DNA of 64,000 bases from CALNYS01 sp942490855 (GTDB lineage Bacteria > Planctomycetota > Phycisphaerae > Phycisphaerales > UBA1924), in assembly GCA_942490855.1 (NCBI GenBank), contig CALNYS010000004.1, forward strand, positions 124,001 through 188,000. The letters are read 5' to 3'. A model generated the notes under the pieces. It saw nothing but the letters and a program-made list of their open reading frames with translations, was not told where the DNA came from and made no database searches. Within the stretch, counting starts at the first letter, position 1; every line of letters starts with the position of its first letter. This document shows positions 29,443 through 38,508 of this stretch, in pieces. A program made the translations under genes and the position numbers.

Positions 29443-29909
29443 GCGAACACCCCCCAGCGCAGCTTGGCGCGAAGCTCGTCAATGTCTTTCCGCACCGCGT
29501 CGGCGTCCGCGCCGAACATCGTGTGGATGTACAGCCATTCCCCGTTCGGGCACTCGTCCAGCGTCAACGTCCCCGGCGTCAGCGTGATCGCGTTCGCCAG
29601 CGTCGCACGCTCGATGTCGCTCATCCCCTTCACCGGGTACCGAACGATCCGGGGCGCCAGACGCGACGGGCGCAGCACCGCCCCCGTCACCTGCAGATTC
29701 GACTTGATCAGCAGCCCCAGGAAGTACACCACGAACTGCGCCAAACGGAGACCGTTCCGCAGGTAGTCCGTCCCCGGCGTCGCCAGCGTGTACGCCTCGA
29801 TCACCAGCGCGCCGACCACCAGCCCCGCGGCGAAATTCCACGCCGAGAAGCTCGCGGTCAGGCTGCACCAGACCGCCGCCAGACCCACGTTAAAGAGAAA
29901 GTTCTTCAT
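29439..29909 (-). CDS. mrpE: Mrp-type Na+/H+ antiporter subunit E
   Basis: A 156-residue membrane subunit. It has two N-terminal hydrophobic helices, the LRLAQFVVYFLGLLIKSNLQV segment, and the conserved cytoplasmic part ERATLANAITLTPGTLTLD, diagnostic of MrpE/PhaE. The start codon overlaps the mrpD stop (TGATG). MrpE is needed for assembly or full activity of the Mrp complex in characterised systems. Confidence 0.93.
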   Translation of the reverse strand: MKNFLFNVGLAAVWCSLTASFSAWNFAAGLVVGALVIEAYTLATPGTDYLRNGLRLAQFVVYFLGLLIKSNLQVTGAVLRPSRLAPRIVRYPVKGMSDIERATLANAITLTPGTLTLDECPNGEWLYIHTMFGADADAVRKDIDELRAKLRWGVFA

Positions 29910-31558
29910 CAGTGCGCTCCGTGATCCGTGCCGCCGTGTTCCTTCGCGTCAGCCAACGCGTCGTAGATCGGCAGCGTCGCCGCCGCCCCGTCCTCCGTCC
30001 ACGCCTCGTCGCCCAGCACCGCCGTGACATACGCACGCGGTTCGCCGCCGTCACGCGTCGCGACCAGCGCCGAGGAAACCAACCCCTCAGGCGCCAGACC
30101 GATCAGCACCGACCCGCCGATCAGCAACCACGCCGAGGCGTACGCCCCGCGAAGCCCGCCGGTCCGCCCGGGAAACGACAGATGACTCTGCAGCGCCGGC
30201 TCGCCCTCAGGAGAGATCCAGAACACCCGCGCGTACATCTTCGCCATCACCACCAGCGTCAGCGCGCCAGAAGCGATCACACCCATCGCGAGCACCCGCC
30301 ACGCCACGCCCAGCGAAGGATCGAACGCCTCGCGCAGGATCATCAGCTTGCCGTAGAACCCCGAGAACGGCGGGAGCCCCACCGTGCTCATCGCCCCAAC
30401 AAGCATCAGCACGCTCAGCCACGGCGCCCGACGGTGCAACCCGCCGAGCTTGTCCATGTCGTCCGTCCCGGCGAGCCGCTCGATGATGCCGCAGCACAGG
30501 AACATCCCCGCCACCACCAGCATCGACTGCACCGAGTACACCAGCGCCCCGCCCATCGCCATGGGCGTCATCAGCGCGATCCCCAGCAACGGGAACCCGA
30601 TGTGCGCCACCAGCGTCATCGCGAGCGCACGCCGCACACTCCGCATCGCCAGCGCGCACAGAATCCCGACAGTCATGGTCAGACCCGCCGCCACCGCGAC
30701 GATCGCCACGATCGGGCTGTCTCCCTGCACCGCAGGCGCCGCGAACACCATCGGAAGCAGCCGCAGCATCGCGTACACGCCGACCTTCGTCAGCAACCCG
30801 CCAAAGAGCGCCGCGACGCTGATCGGCGTCGTGTGATACGTGTCAGGAAGCCAGAACCACAGCGGGAACACCGCCGCCTTCAGCGCGAACACGAACAGCA
30901 GCATCGTCGCCACCACCGGGAACGCCGGCGGAAGCGCCTCGCCGCCGTTGGCGCTCGCCGCCACCAGCCGCGCCAGGTCCGCGTAGTTCAGCGTCCCCAT
31001 CATCCCGTAGACCAAGCCCGCCCCGAGCACGAAGAAGCCCGAACCGATCAGGTTCAGCACCACGTACTTGTACGCCTGCGCCAGCTGACGCCGCGAGCCC
31101 CCCGCGCACAACAGCGCGTAGCTCGACATCAGCATCACCTCAAACGCAACGAACAGGTTGAAAAGATCGCCCGTGAGGAAGCTGTAGTTCACGCCCATGA
31201 TCAACAGGTGCGCAAGCGGGTGGAACCAGCGGCGCTCCGTAAGCGGCGACAGCGCCCCCGACGCGTAAATAAGCGCCGCGAGCCCCACGAACTGCGTGGA
31301 CGTCAGCAGCAAGCCCGACATCGCGTCGAACACCACCGTGATCCCAAAGGGCGCAGGCCACCCCCCCATCTGCGCCGTGATGACCTCGCCGCCCGCCGCC
31401 GGGATCAGCCACATCACGCTCAGCGACAGACTAGCGAGCAACGACGTCAGACCGATCACCCGCTGCAGCGCAAACCGCCGCCGGACGAACGTCGTAACAA
31501 TCGCCGTCGCCATCGGGAGCACGATCAGCAGAACAATCCACCGTGAGTCGAGCATCAT
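29909..31558 (-). CDS. mrpD: Mrp-type Na+/H+ antiporter subunit D
   Basis: A 549-residue polytopic membrane protein homologous to NADH dehydrogenase subunits ND2/ND4/ND5, a proton-translocating channel-like subunit of Mrp. LFVAFEVMLMSSYALL, the FALKAAVFPLWFWLPDTYHT block with the conserved transmembrane Lys, and VGLPPFSGFYGKL are diagnostic. ATG at 31558 overlaps the mrpC stop (TGATG); the frame extends further upstream but that extension is not protein-like. It is flanked by mrpC and mrpE in the canonical order. Confidence 0.95.
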   Translation of the reverse strand: MMLDSRWIVLLIVLPMATAIVTTFVRRRFALQRVIGLTSLLASLSLSVMWLIPAAGGEVITAQMGGWPAPFGITVVFDAMSGLLLTSTQFVGLAALIYASGALSPLTERRWFHPLAHLLIMGVNYSFLTGDLFNLFVAFEVMLMSSYALLCAGGSRRQLAQAYKYVVLNLIGSGFFVLGAGLVYGMMGTLNYADLARLVAASANGGEALPPAFPVVATMLLFVFALKAAVFPLWFWLPDTYHTTPISVAALFGGLLTKVGVYAMLRLLPMVFAAPAVQGDSPIVAIVAVAAGLTMTVGILCALAMRSVRRALAMTLVAHIGFPLLGIALMTPMAMGGALVYSVQSMLVVAGMFLCCGIIERLAGTDDMDKLGGLHRRAPWLSVLMLVGAMSTVGLPPFSGFYGKLMILREAFDPSLGVAWRVLAMGVIASGALTLVVMAKMYARVFWISPEGEPALQSHLSFPGRTGGLRGAYASAWLLIGGSVLIGLAPEGLVSSALVATRDGGEPRAYVTAVLGDEAWTEDGAAATLPIYDALADAKEHGGTDHGAH

Positions 31559-31971
31559 CACGCCGCCCCCTTCTCGCCAGCGCCGTCCGTCCACACAGGC
31601 TCGCTCGGGCGACCCTCCTGCGCAAGATCGTCCACCCACAGCGACGCCGTGCGCCGGTACGTCACCACCAGCAGCGTCAGCAGGTACGCCGTCACCGCGA
31701 AGCTGATAACGATGCTCGTCAGGATCAACGCCTGCGGCAGCGGGTCCACGCCCGCCGTGGCGCCGACGCCGAGCACAGGCGGGGTCTTCAGACCAACCGC
31801 CTCACCCGCGATCCGCGCCACCGGCTGACCGCTCATCGCGATGATCCCTAGGTGCGCCGCGTGCGAGAACAGGAACACGCCCATCGCCACTTCCTTGAGC
31901 TCGCGCCCCAGGATGAGATACACGCTCACGCCCAGCACGCACGCCACACAAATCGCAAGCAGCAGCGTCAT
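31558..31971 (-). CDS. mrpC: Mrp-type Na+/H+ antiporter subunit C
   Basis: A 137-residue membrane subunit homologous to NuoK. Three helices are visible. GVFLFSHAAHLGIIAM and DPLPQALILTSIVISFAVTA are conserved MrpC/NuoK blocks; the second includes the family's DPLPQALILTAIVI motif. The start overlaps the end of mrpA by four bases. Confidence 0.94.
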   Translation of the reverse strand: MTLLLAICVACVLGVSVYLILGRELKEVAMGVFLFSHAAHLGIIAMSGQPVARIAGEAVGLKTPPVLGVGATAGVDPLPQALILTSIVISFAVTAYLLTLLVVTYRRTASLWVDDLAQEGRPSEPVWTDGAGEKGAA

Positions 31972-34883
31972 GATTCAAGCTCCTCGGACAGACGGTTGAT
32001 GATCCCGACGCTCACGCCGACCACAACGATCAGCACGCCAAGATCAAAGAGCGCCACACTCGCCCAGTGGTACGAACCCTCGCCCGGCAGCTTCAGCACG
32101 CCGTGGAACGAACGCATGAAGTCGTACCCGAGCAACATCGGCAGCAACGCCGAGAACAGCGCCACCGCCAAACCCATCGCCGCCATCGGCGCCGGCTTGA
32201 TCGGGATCAGGCTCTTGAGCGCCTCGGGCCCGTGCGCCATCCGGAACACCGCAAGCGCCACCGCCGCCGTCAGCCCGGCGATAAACCCGCCGCCCGGCTC
32301 GTTGTGACCCTTGAAAAACACGTACGCCGCGAAGATCAACCCCAGGGGAAGGATCAGCCGCATGCCCGTTGAAAACAGCGACGAACGAAGCGTCGGCTGA
32401 GGCCCGATGTTCACCGCCTTCGGATCGTCCGGGTGGAACTGCTCGCCCGAATCGTCAAGCCCGTGCGACAACATCGCACGAAGCTTCCGCGCCGGAGCCG
32501 AACCCACAAGCGACAGCACCGCCAGCGCCGTGATGCCCAGCACCGTCACCTCGCCCAGGGTGTCGTACCCGCGATGGTCAACCAGCACCACGTTCACCAC
32601 GTTCGCGCCGCCGCCGCCGCGTCCGCCCGTGTCCGCGAGCCCCTCGTAGCTGTGCGCCGTGAACCAGTCGCCAAGACGGATCCCCGGGTTGAAGTCGGGC
32701 GTCGCCGCCACGTGCAGCACGAGGAAACCGATCACCAACCCGACCGCGCCGCCGATCACCGCACGCCCCGCGCGACCACCCTTGGGCCGCTGCTTGGGCT
32801 CCTCGGGCAGCATCCGCAGCACCAGAAGGAACAGCATGATCGAGATCAGCTCAAACATCAGCTGCGTCAGCACCAGGTCGGGCGCCTGATACAGCAGGAA
32901 CATCATCGTCACCGCCATGCCCGTCGCGCCCAGCATCAGCACGCGGTTCACACGCGAGCGCACAAACGGCATCATGAGCGCCGAGGCGCAGATCATCACC
33001 GTCGTGATCACCGCCGCAGAACCCGCCGCGAAACCAGCATCGCCGAGCGACGCGATCCGCGGCAGACGCAGCAGCTCAGGGCTGTAGAACGCCGAGCCGA
33101 TCAGGCCAAGAAGCAACGCCCCCAGCGTCAGGCACGCGTACGTCCGGAAGTTCCCGTGCTGCAATCGCGACAGCGCGAGCCAGCCGACCCGCTCCGTCGC
33201 CCGGTCCGCCGCCGGGAAGAGCGCGTTGTGCGGGTCAGCGAGCGTGCCGCGCCACAGCGACGAAACGCCCACCACCACGCCAAGCGCAACCGCGATCGCC
33301 GTCATCGCCAGCGGCGCGCTCGGGTGCCCGAGCGCGTACAGGAAGCCAGGCAGGTGATCCCAGTACAACGCGTGCGTCTCGACATTCGCAAGGATCCCGC
33401 CGAACCATCCCGGCGCGATCCCACCCACGAACTGCCAGACCACGATCGCCGCAGCGGGCCACCAGACGCACGCGCCCCAGAACCCCTTCTCGGGCTCCTT
33501 CGCGTTCGCGAGGCCCGGCCCGCCGGCGCAGAACGTCGTCAGCAGACGCACGAAGATCGCAACGTTGCACGCCGCCGTCAGCACGCCCATCACCGCGATC
33601 GCCCACACCCACGACGCCTCGTGCGCCGCGTGGTACGCCTGGTAGAAAAACGCTTCCTTCGCCGTAAACGACAGCGTGAACGGCCCGCCGGCCATCGCGT
33701 ACGCCCCCGCCAGCATCACCAACGCCAGCACCCGGTGCGAACGCCACAACCCGCGCAGCTCGGGAAGAAGCGCCTTCCCAGTCAGCGTCATCACGGCGCC
33801 CGCCACAATAAAGAGCGGCGCCTTGTACAGCGCGTGGTTGAAGATCTGCGTCACCGGCCAGATCAGGTTCATCTCGTGATGCCCGTCGTGCACGTACTCC
33901 CACGCGCCGAGCCCGTACGCGCACGTCAGCAAGCCCAGCTGGCTCACCGTCGTGTACGCGAAGATCTTCTTCAGCTCGTGCGACCGCAACGCGAAGTACC
34001 CGCCCAGCAGCATCGTCGCGGCGCCAAACACCGTCAGCGTCGGGCCCCACCACTCGAACGCCACAGCGCCCGGGGTCAGCCGCGCAAACAGGTACACGCC
34101 CGCCTTCACCATCGTCGCCGAGTGCAGGTACGCCGACACCGGCGTCGGCGCCGCCATCGCGCCGGGCAGCCAGTATTGGAACGGCCACTGCGCGCTCTTC
34201 GTCGCACCGCCGATGAAGACCAGCACGAACACCATGGGCAACGCCCACGCCGCAAGCCCAAGCTCCCCAGACGCCAGCACCGCGTTCGCGCCCGAGAACG
34301 TCCACTCGCCCGTCATCACCCCGAGCGCCACCAACCCGCCCATCAGGACCATCCCGCCAAGGCCCGTCGTCGCCAGCGCCTGCAGCGCCAGCTTCACCGA
34401 GCCCGGCTTGTCCCGGTACCAGCCGATCAGCAGGAACGAGCTCAGGCTCGTCAGCTCCCAGAACACCAGCATCCCGATCAGGTTGTCAGTCAGCACCACG
34501 CCCATCATCGCCGTCGCGAACAAACCAAGCGTGGGGAGGAAACGCCGCAGACTCTTCGCGTCAGGACCGAAGTACCCACGCGCATACAGCACGATCAACG
34601 CACCGATCCCCGACACGAGCAGCCCGAAGAACAGCCCGAGACCGTCAGGGTTGAACGTCACGTTCAACCCGAGACTCGGCGCCAACGGGAACCCCGTCCC
34701 CGCGCCAAGACCCGGGTGCGCGTCGCGCAACAGCAGCAACGCCGCCACCGCGCCGACCATCCCGCCGAGTGCCGTAAGCGTCCGCAGCGTCACCGACCGC
34801 CGCGGCAAAAGAAGCGTCGCCGCCCCCGCCAGCGCCGGAGCGAACACCGCGATCAGCAGATGCCAGAGCCCAGTCGTTTCCAT
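31968..34883 (-). CDS. mrpA: Mrp-type Na+/H+ antiporter subunit A with fused MrpB domain
   Basis: A 971-residue membrane protein, the largest Mrp subunit. The N-terminal ND5-like core shows LTSLSSFLLIGWYRD, WPFQYWLPGAMAAPTPVSAYLHSATMVKAGVY (broken by position) and HALYKAPLFIVAGAVM. The middle contains the MrpA-specific DUF4040 part near LVLTQLMFELISIMLFLLVLRM. The last 140 residues are an MrpB domain (GHNEPGGGFIAGLTAAVA, with GVLKLPGEGSYHWASVALFDLGV). A separate mrpB is absent, consistent with fusion. AAGGACG precedes the start ATG. Confidence 0.95.
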   Translation of the reverse strand: METTGLWHLLIAVFAPALAGAATLLLPRRSVTLRTLTALGGMVGAVAALLLLRDAHPGLGAGTGFPLAPSLGLNVTFNPDGLGLFFGLLVSGIGALIVLYARGYFGPDAKSLRRFLPTLGLFATAMMGVVLTDNLIGMLVFWELTSLSSFLLIGWYRDKPGSVKLALQALATTGLGGMVLMGGLVALGVMTGEWTFSGANAVLASGELGLAAWALPMVFVLVFIGGATKSAQWPFQYWLPGAMAAPTPVSAYLHSATMVKAGVYLFARLTPGAVAFEWWGPTLTVFGAATMLLGGYFALRSHELKKIFAYTTVSQLGLLTCAYGLGAWEYVHDGHHEMNLIWPVTQIFNHALYKAPLFIVAGAVMTLTGKALLPELRGLWRSHRVLALVMLAGAYAMAGGPFTLSFTAKEAFFYQAYHAAHEASWVWAIAVMGVLTAACNVAIFVRLLTTFCAGGPGLANAKEPEKGFWGACVWWPAAAIVVWQFVGGIAPGWFGGILANVETHALYWDHLPGFLYALGHPSAPLAMTAIAVALGVVVGVSSLWRGTLADPHNALFPAADRATERVGWLALSRLQHGNFRTYACLTLGALLLGLIGSAFYSPELLRLPRIASLGDAGFAAGSAAVITTVMICASALMMPFVRSRVNRVLMLGATGMAVTMMFLLYQAPDLVLTQLMFELISIMLFLLVLRMLPEEPKQRPKGGRAGRAVIGGAVGLVIGFLVLHVAATPDFNPGIRLGDWFTAHSYEGLADTGGRGGGGANVVNVVLVDHRGYDTLGEVTVLGITALAVLSLVGSAPARKLRAMLSHGLDDSGEQFHPDDPKAVNIGPQPTLRSSLFSTGMRLILPLGLIFAAYVFFKGHNEPGGGFIAGLTAAVALAVFRMAHGPEALKSLIPIKPAPMAAMGLAVALFSALLPMLLGYDFMRSFHGVLKLPGEGSYHWASVALFDLGVLIVVVGVSVGIINRLSEELES

Positions 34884-34975
34884 GAGTGAACGTCCTTCCG
34901 CGCACCCGGCGTCCCGGGCGCGTCACGTCGCCCTATCGGCTTCTCTATCGGTCCGGTACAGCCGTGTTCCCCGCA

Positions 34976-34996
34976 ACGGTCCTATTTAAGGACCGT
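34976..34996. promoter_or_regulatory. Stem-loop spanning the antiporter stop codon
   Basis: ACGGTCCT (34976-34983) and AGGACCGT (34989-34996) form a perfect 8-bp stem with a 5-base A/T loop. The TAA stop of the upstream antiporter gene overlaps the loop (34986-34988). It lies in the only sizeable gap (102 bases) of the ten-gene ion-homeostasis run. It could be a processing or stability element, or a weak terminator; no T-tract follows. Confidence 0.5.
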
Positions 34997-36311
34997 CCGC
35001 CGGCTCGGCCTCGTCGCCATCAAGCCCCCAGCGCAGCAGCACCGGACCGATGATCTCGTGCGCGCCCATCGCCACCACCACCACCATGAAGAACCGTTCC
35101 CCGATCGCCTCACCCTTGAGCGACTCGTTCACGATCGACGCAAGCGCAAGCACCACACCGGCTTGCGGCATAAACGCCGTCCACAGCCGTCGCCGCGATC
35201 GCGCATCCAACCGACCCAACCGAGCCCCCGCACGCACCCCCATATAGGTGAGCACCGCGCGCGTCGCCACCAGCGTCCCCGCCGCCACACCCACCTCGGG
35301 CAGCCGCGCCAGCTCCAGCTTCGCCCCCGCCACCGCGAAGAACACGCAGTACACCGGCAGGCTCAGATGCTCGATCGCCTCAAAGAGCGGCTCCGCCTCC
35401 TCCGCCCACAGGTTCCGCATCAGGATCCCCGCCGTCAGACCCGCCAGGAGCGGCTCCAGCCCCAGCGCATCAGACAACAGCGAAATCCCAAACCCCGACA
35501 GCACCACGAACACCGCCAGGTTCGCCCCCGACCGGTGCAGATACAGCGCCATCAGCACACCCGCCACCGCCCCGAACAGCACCGACCCGCCGATCTCCCG
35601 CGCAAGGTGCGCCGTCACCGCCCCCTCGTGACTCGCCCCGCCCAGCACCGGCCCCGCCCACGCGAACACCACCGCAAAAAGCGTCACCAGCACCAGGTCC
35701 TTGAGCACCGTCGCCGCAAGCGCCGTCTGCGCCATCGGACCGTGCGCGCTCTGCTCGCTCATCATCGCCACGAGCACCGCGGGCGAGTTCGCGATCGACA
35801 GCGTCCCCAGCAGCGCCGCGGCCGCCAGCGCCGTCATCTCCCAGCTCCCGCCGTCAAACCCGAACACCCCCGGGACCGTCGCCGCCACCGCAAACACGCC
35901 AAGCCCAGCGCACGCCGTCACCGAGAACGCCACGCTCGCGATCGCCCCAAACCGGGCGCGCAGCACGTGCAGGTCGATCTCCCCGCCCGCCGTCAGCGCG
36001 ATCACCGAGATCGCCAAACCGTTCACCAGACGCAGGTACTCCAGCTGAGGCTTCGTCACCATCGCCAGCGCCGAAGGGCCCACCAACATCCCGAAGATCA
36101 AATACCCCGACAGCTTGGGCAGCTTCACCCGCTTCGAGAGCAGCCCGAACAGGTACGAGCCCAGCAGCAGCAGACCGAGCCCGGCCCCCGCGCCGCGCAG
36201 CCCCTCGGGCAGCGAATCGTCGTTGATGATCCGCGTCTCCCACGCGCGCGACACCGCGAAGAACGCCAGCACCGCCCCCACCGCCACGATCAGACGCACC
36301 GATGACCTCAC
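34986..36311 (-). CDS. CPA-type cation:proton antiporter (second copy)
   Basis: A 441-residue polytopic membrane protein of the Na+/H+ exchanger-domain (CPA1/CPA2) superfamily. Around twelve hydrophobic helices are visible, with KLPKLSGYLIFGMLVGPSAL in the N-terminal half and ALLGTLSIANSPAVLVAMMSE, the region of the CPA ion-binding unwound helix. No C-terminal TrkA-N or TrkA-C regulatory domain is fused. The start overlaps the stop of the preceding antiporter gene by four bases. Cation specificity (Na+ or K+) cannot be told. Confidence 0.85.
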   Translation of the reverse strand: MRSSVRLIVAVGAVLAFFAVSRAWETRIINDDSLPEGLRGAGAGLGLLLLGSYLFGLLSKRVKLPKLSGYLIFGMLVGPSALAMVTKPQLEYLRLVNGLAISVIALTAGGEIDLHVLRARFGAIASVAFSVTACAGLGVFAVAATVPGVFGFDGGSWEMTALAAAALLGTLSIANSPAVLVAMMSEQSAHGPMAQTALAATVLKDLVLVTLFAVVFAWAGPVLGGASHEGAVTAHLAREIGGSVLFGAVAGVLMALYLHRSGANLAVFVVLSGFGISLLSDALGLEPLLAGLTAGILMRNLWAEEAEPLFEAIEHLSLPVYCVFFAVAGAKLELARLPEVGVAAGTLVATRAVLTYMGVRAGARLGRLDARSRRRLWTAFMPQAGVVLALASIVNESLKGEAIGERFFMVVVVAMGAHEIIGPVLLRWGLDGDEAEPADGP

Positions 36312-37600
36312 GACGCGCCCCCTTCCGTGCCAGCCCCGTTCTCGGTTGCGCTCTCAGTCGCGCTCTCAGACGCCCCTTCCGCCGTCGTCTCCGGCTCCAC
36401 CGGCGTCTCCATCGGAGCCCCGCGCATCGCCCACGCCGCCGCAAGCGGCGTCAGCTCCGCCAGAACCCCCGCCAGCACGATCACCGTCAGCAGCTTCGCG
36501 GGCGCCGCGTCACCCACGCTCACCACCACGCTCACGCCCAGCGCCACCGCCAGCGGGCTCTGACGAACCACCGCCCAGCTCAGCGCCCCCGCCCCTTCAC
36601 GGCGCACACCGCCCGCGCGCAGCGCCAATGGCTTCACGATCAAACGCAACCCCGCCAGCAACGCCGCCAAACCCAACCCGGGCCACCCGATCGCCGGATC
36701 AAGCAGCGCCCCCGCCAGCATCGCAAACACCGCCGCCACCGCGTGCTCCGCCTTGAGGATCACCCGCTCAAAGGACCGGAGCTCCTTCCCCGCCAGGTTC
36801 GTCATCACAGCGCCAGTCGTGCCCGCCACAAAGAGCGACGACAGATCCATCTCAAACGCCAGCCCGCCCACGATCGCCACCAGCCCAAGCACGACCGTCA
36901 GCTGCGCCCCGCGCGAGCCCGCCGCCTCCCGCAGCGCGTACCGCCCGATCAACCCCGCCGCCAAACCCAGCGCCGCCGCGATCACCAAACGCGACACACC
37001 AAGCGACGCCGCCGACAGCTCCGTCCCGGGCGCCGGGTGCGCAAACGAGTACACCACCCCAAACACCGCCACCGTCACAATCGCCGCCAGCCCGCCGGAG
37101 CCGCGCACGATCAACGCCCGCTCCCGCGAGTCCTCCGCGTCACCCGACGCCAGCGACCGCGTCTCCATCGTCCACCCGAGCGACGCGCACGCCAGCAGCG
37201 CCGTCATCGTCCACAGCGCCCCGCCGTCCGCCCCCAGCCACGCACGCAACCCGACCCACCCAACCAGCCCGAACACGCCCAGCGTCAGCGCCGCGTCGAT
37301 CCCGCACACACGCACCACCGACGAGGGCAGCGACGTCAGCACCGTCCGCTGCGCCTGCAGCCCGATCATCAAACCGATCCAACCCAACCCCAGCACAACA
37401 AGAGGCGTCGCGCTCCGGATCGTCTCGAGCGTCACCGCGCCCAACCCCTGAGGCCCGATCGCCGCGCCAACCCCGATCGCCACCCACCCGCCGCCGAACA
37501 GCGCCACCGTCCAACGCGACCGGCGCAGACGAAAACCAGTCGAGCTCGACGCCAGGAGCGCCAGAACCGTGACCAGCAGAATCGCTAAAAAAGTCTGCAT
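36308..37600 (-). CDS. CPA-type cation:proton antiporter (first copy)
   Basis: A 430-residue polytopic membrane protein related to the neighbouring antiporter, with eleven to twelve hydrophobic helices. DLSSLFVAGTTGAVMTNLAGKE and GPQGLGAVTLETIRSATPLVVLG resemble loops of the CPA/NhaP-like fold, but overall similarity to standard motifs is weaker than for the second copy. The acidic C-terminus (PVEPETTAEGASESATE) is low-complexity. The two adjacent diverged antiporters may form a heteromeric pair. It begins 18 bases after the PII-like gene. Confidence 0.75.
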   Translation of the reverse strand: MQTFLAILLVTVLALLASSSTGFRLRRSRWTVALFGGGWVAIGVGAAIGPQGLGAVTLETIRSATPLVVLGLGWIGLMIGLQAQRTVLTSLPSSVVRVCGIDAALTLGVFGLVGWVGLRAWLGADGGALWTMTALLACASLGWTMETRSLASGDAEDSRERALIVRGSGGLAAIVTVAVFGVVYSFAHPAPGTELSAASLGVSRLVIAAALGLAAGLIGRYALREAAGSRGAQLTVVLGLVAIVGGLAFEMDLSSLFVAGTTGAVMTNLAGKELRSFERVILKAEHAVAAVFAMLAGALLDPAIGWPGLGLAALLAGLRLIVKPLALRAGGVRREGAGALSWAVVRQSPLAVALGVSVVVSVGDAAPAKLLTVIVLAGVLAELTPLAAAWAMRGAPMETPVEPETTAEGASESATESATENGAGTEGGAS

Positions 37601-37618
37601 CCGCCCCCCGCGCGCTGG

Positions 37619-37972
37619 TTACAGACCGGGCCCCGCGTAACGCGAGATGGAAGTCGTGAAGCACACCGGACGCTCCGATGGCTTCAGCTCCTCCTCGATA
37701 TACCCAAACACCGACGCCGCGATGTCCGACGACGTCGCCGCCAGCAGAACCTTGCTCCCCGTCCGCTCTGGCATCAGCGACGCCAGACCCGCGAAGATCG
37801 GCATCTCCTCGCGCAGCAGCGCGCTCATCCCTTTGCTCTCGACCACCGTCGCCCGCGTCAGACCGATGTCCAGCAGCGCCGTGATCAGCGCGTCCAGCTG
37901 GCTCGGGTCCGCGCTGATCAAAACCAGCAGCACACGCTCGTCGTTCTTTGCCCCGGGGCCCGGCTCAGCCAT
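37619..37972 (-). CDS. PII-like small regulatory protein
   Basis: A 117-residue protein with the length and strand-helix pattern of the ferredoxin-like PII superfamily: VLLVLISADPSQLDALITALLDIGLTRATVV at the start, a central variable segment in the T-loop position, and a C-terminal strand region (GSKVLLAATSSDIAASVFGYIEEEL). It lacks the classical PII signatures, so it would be a PII-like rather than nitrogen-sensing protein. Its gene overlaps the EIIA-like gene by 8 bases and precedes two antiporters, as PII-like proteins often do for membrane transporters. Confidence 0.6.
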   Translation of the reverse strand: MAEPGPGAKNDERVLLVLISADPSQLDALITALLDIGLTRATVVESKGMSALLREEMPIFAGLASLMPERTGSKVLLAATSSDIAASVFGYIEEELKPSERPVCFTTSISRYAGPGL

Positions 37973-38423
37973 GCGAGCGGTCCTCGTTCACAAGCAACTC
38001 GTACAGCTCCGCGCCGTCCCCGGCCTTGCGGATCCGTTCGAGCGCCCCAGCCCCACGCGCGATCCGCGCCAAACGGGCCAGTAGCCGCACGTGGTCCCAC
38101 GGCGCAGACGCCGCGCCAACCATGCAGAACACGATGTCAGAAGGAGGATGATCCCCCTTGCCCATCACGACCCCGTCCGGCGCCCGCGCCGCCACGACGA
38201 TCGTCTCCGTCACGCCCTCGAGCAGCGCGTGCGGGAACGCGACCCCCTCAGGCGTAGACGTCGCCGCCTGCGACTCACGCTCGCGCAGCGCCGTCTCCAC
38301 CTCGTCAGCATCCACCCCGGCAGACGACGCCGTCTCCGCGAGCTGCCGCAGCAACTCATCAGCCGTTGTCACTCCGGACAACACCACAGTCCGGTCAGGG
38401 TGCAGAAAGTGTTCAAGCCGCAT
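37965..38423 (-). CDS. PTS EIIA-like (PtsN/fructose-type) protein
   Basis: A 152-residue cytoplasmic protein of the PTS EIIA type 2 family. The phosphorylatable histidine lies in GVAFPHALLEGV, and DELLRQLAETASSAGVDADEVETALRERE and HVRLLARLARIARG are typical family blocks. No membrane sugar-permease partner is nearby, which points to a regulatory, PtsN-like function. As the first gene of the ion-transport run, it may convey phosphorylation state to the antiporters, analogous to PtsN control of potassium uptake. That link is an inference. Confidence 0.85.
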   Translation of the reverse strand: MRLEHFLHPDRTVVLSGVTTADELLRQLAETASSAGVDADEVETALRERESQAATSTPEGVAFPHALLEGVTETIVVAARAPDGVVMGKGDHPPSDIVFCMVGAASAPWDHVRLLARLARIARGAGALERIRKAGDGAELYELLVNEDRSHG

Positions 38424-38508
38424 CGGTCCCCCTTCAACTCACAACAAACACAATACCGGACCAGCGGACCCGCTGGCGTCCCCGCCCCCGCATGACGAAG
38501 ATGAACCC

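Noticed and set aside
29912..31546. A 544-codon plus-strand open frame opposite mrpD
   Set aside because: Same reason: Arg/His/Pro-rich shadow of mrpD with no domain or ribosome-binding site.
32433..34889. An 818-codon plus-strand open frame opposite mrpA
   Set aside because: It is rich in Arg, His and Gln without protein-like blocks and lies wholly antisense to a well-recognised gene; it results from G/C-biased third positions.
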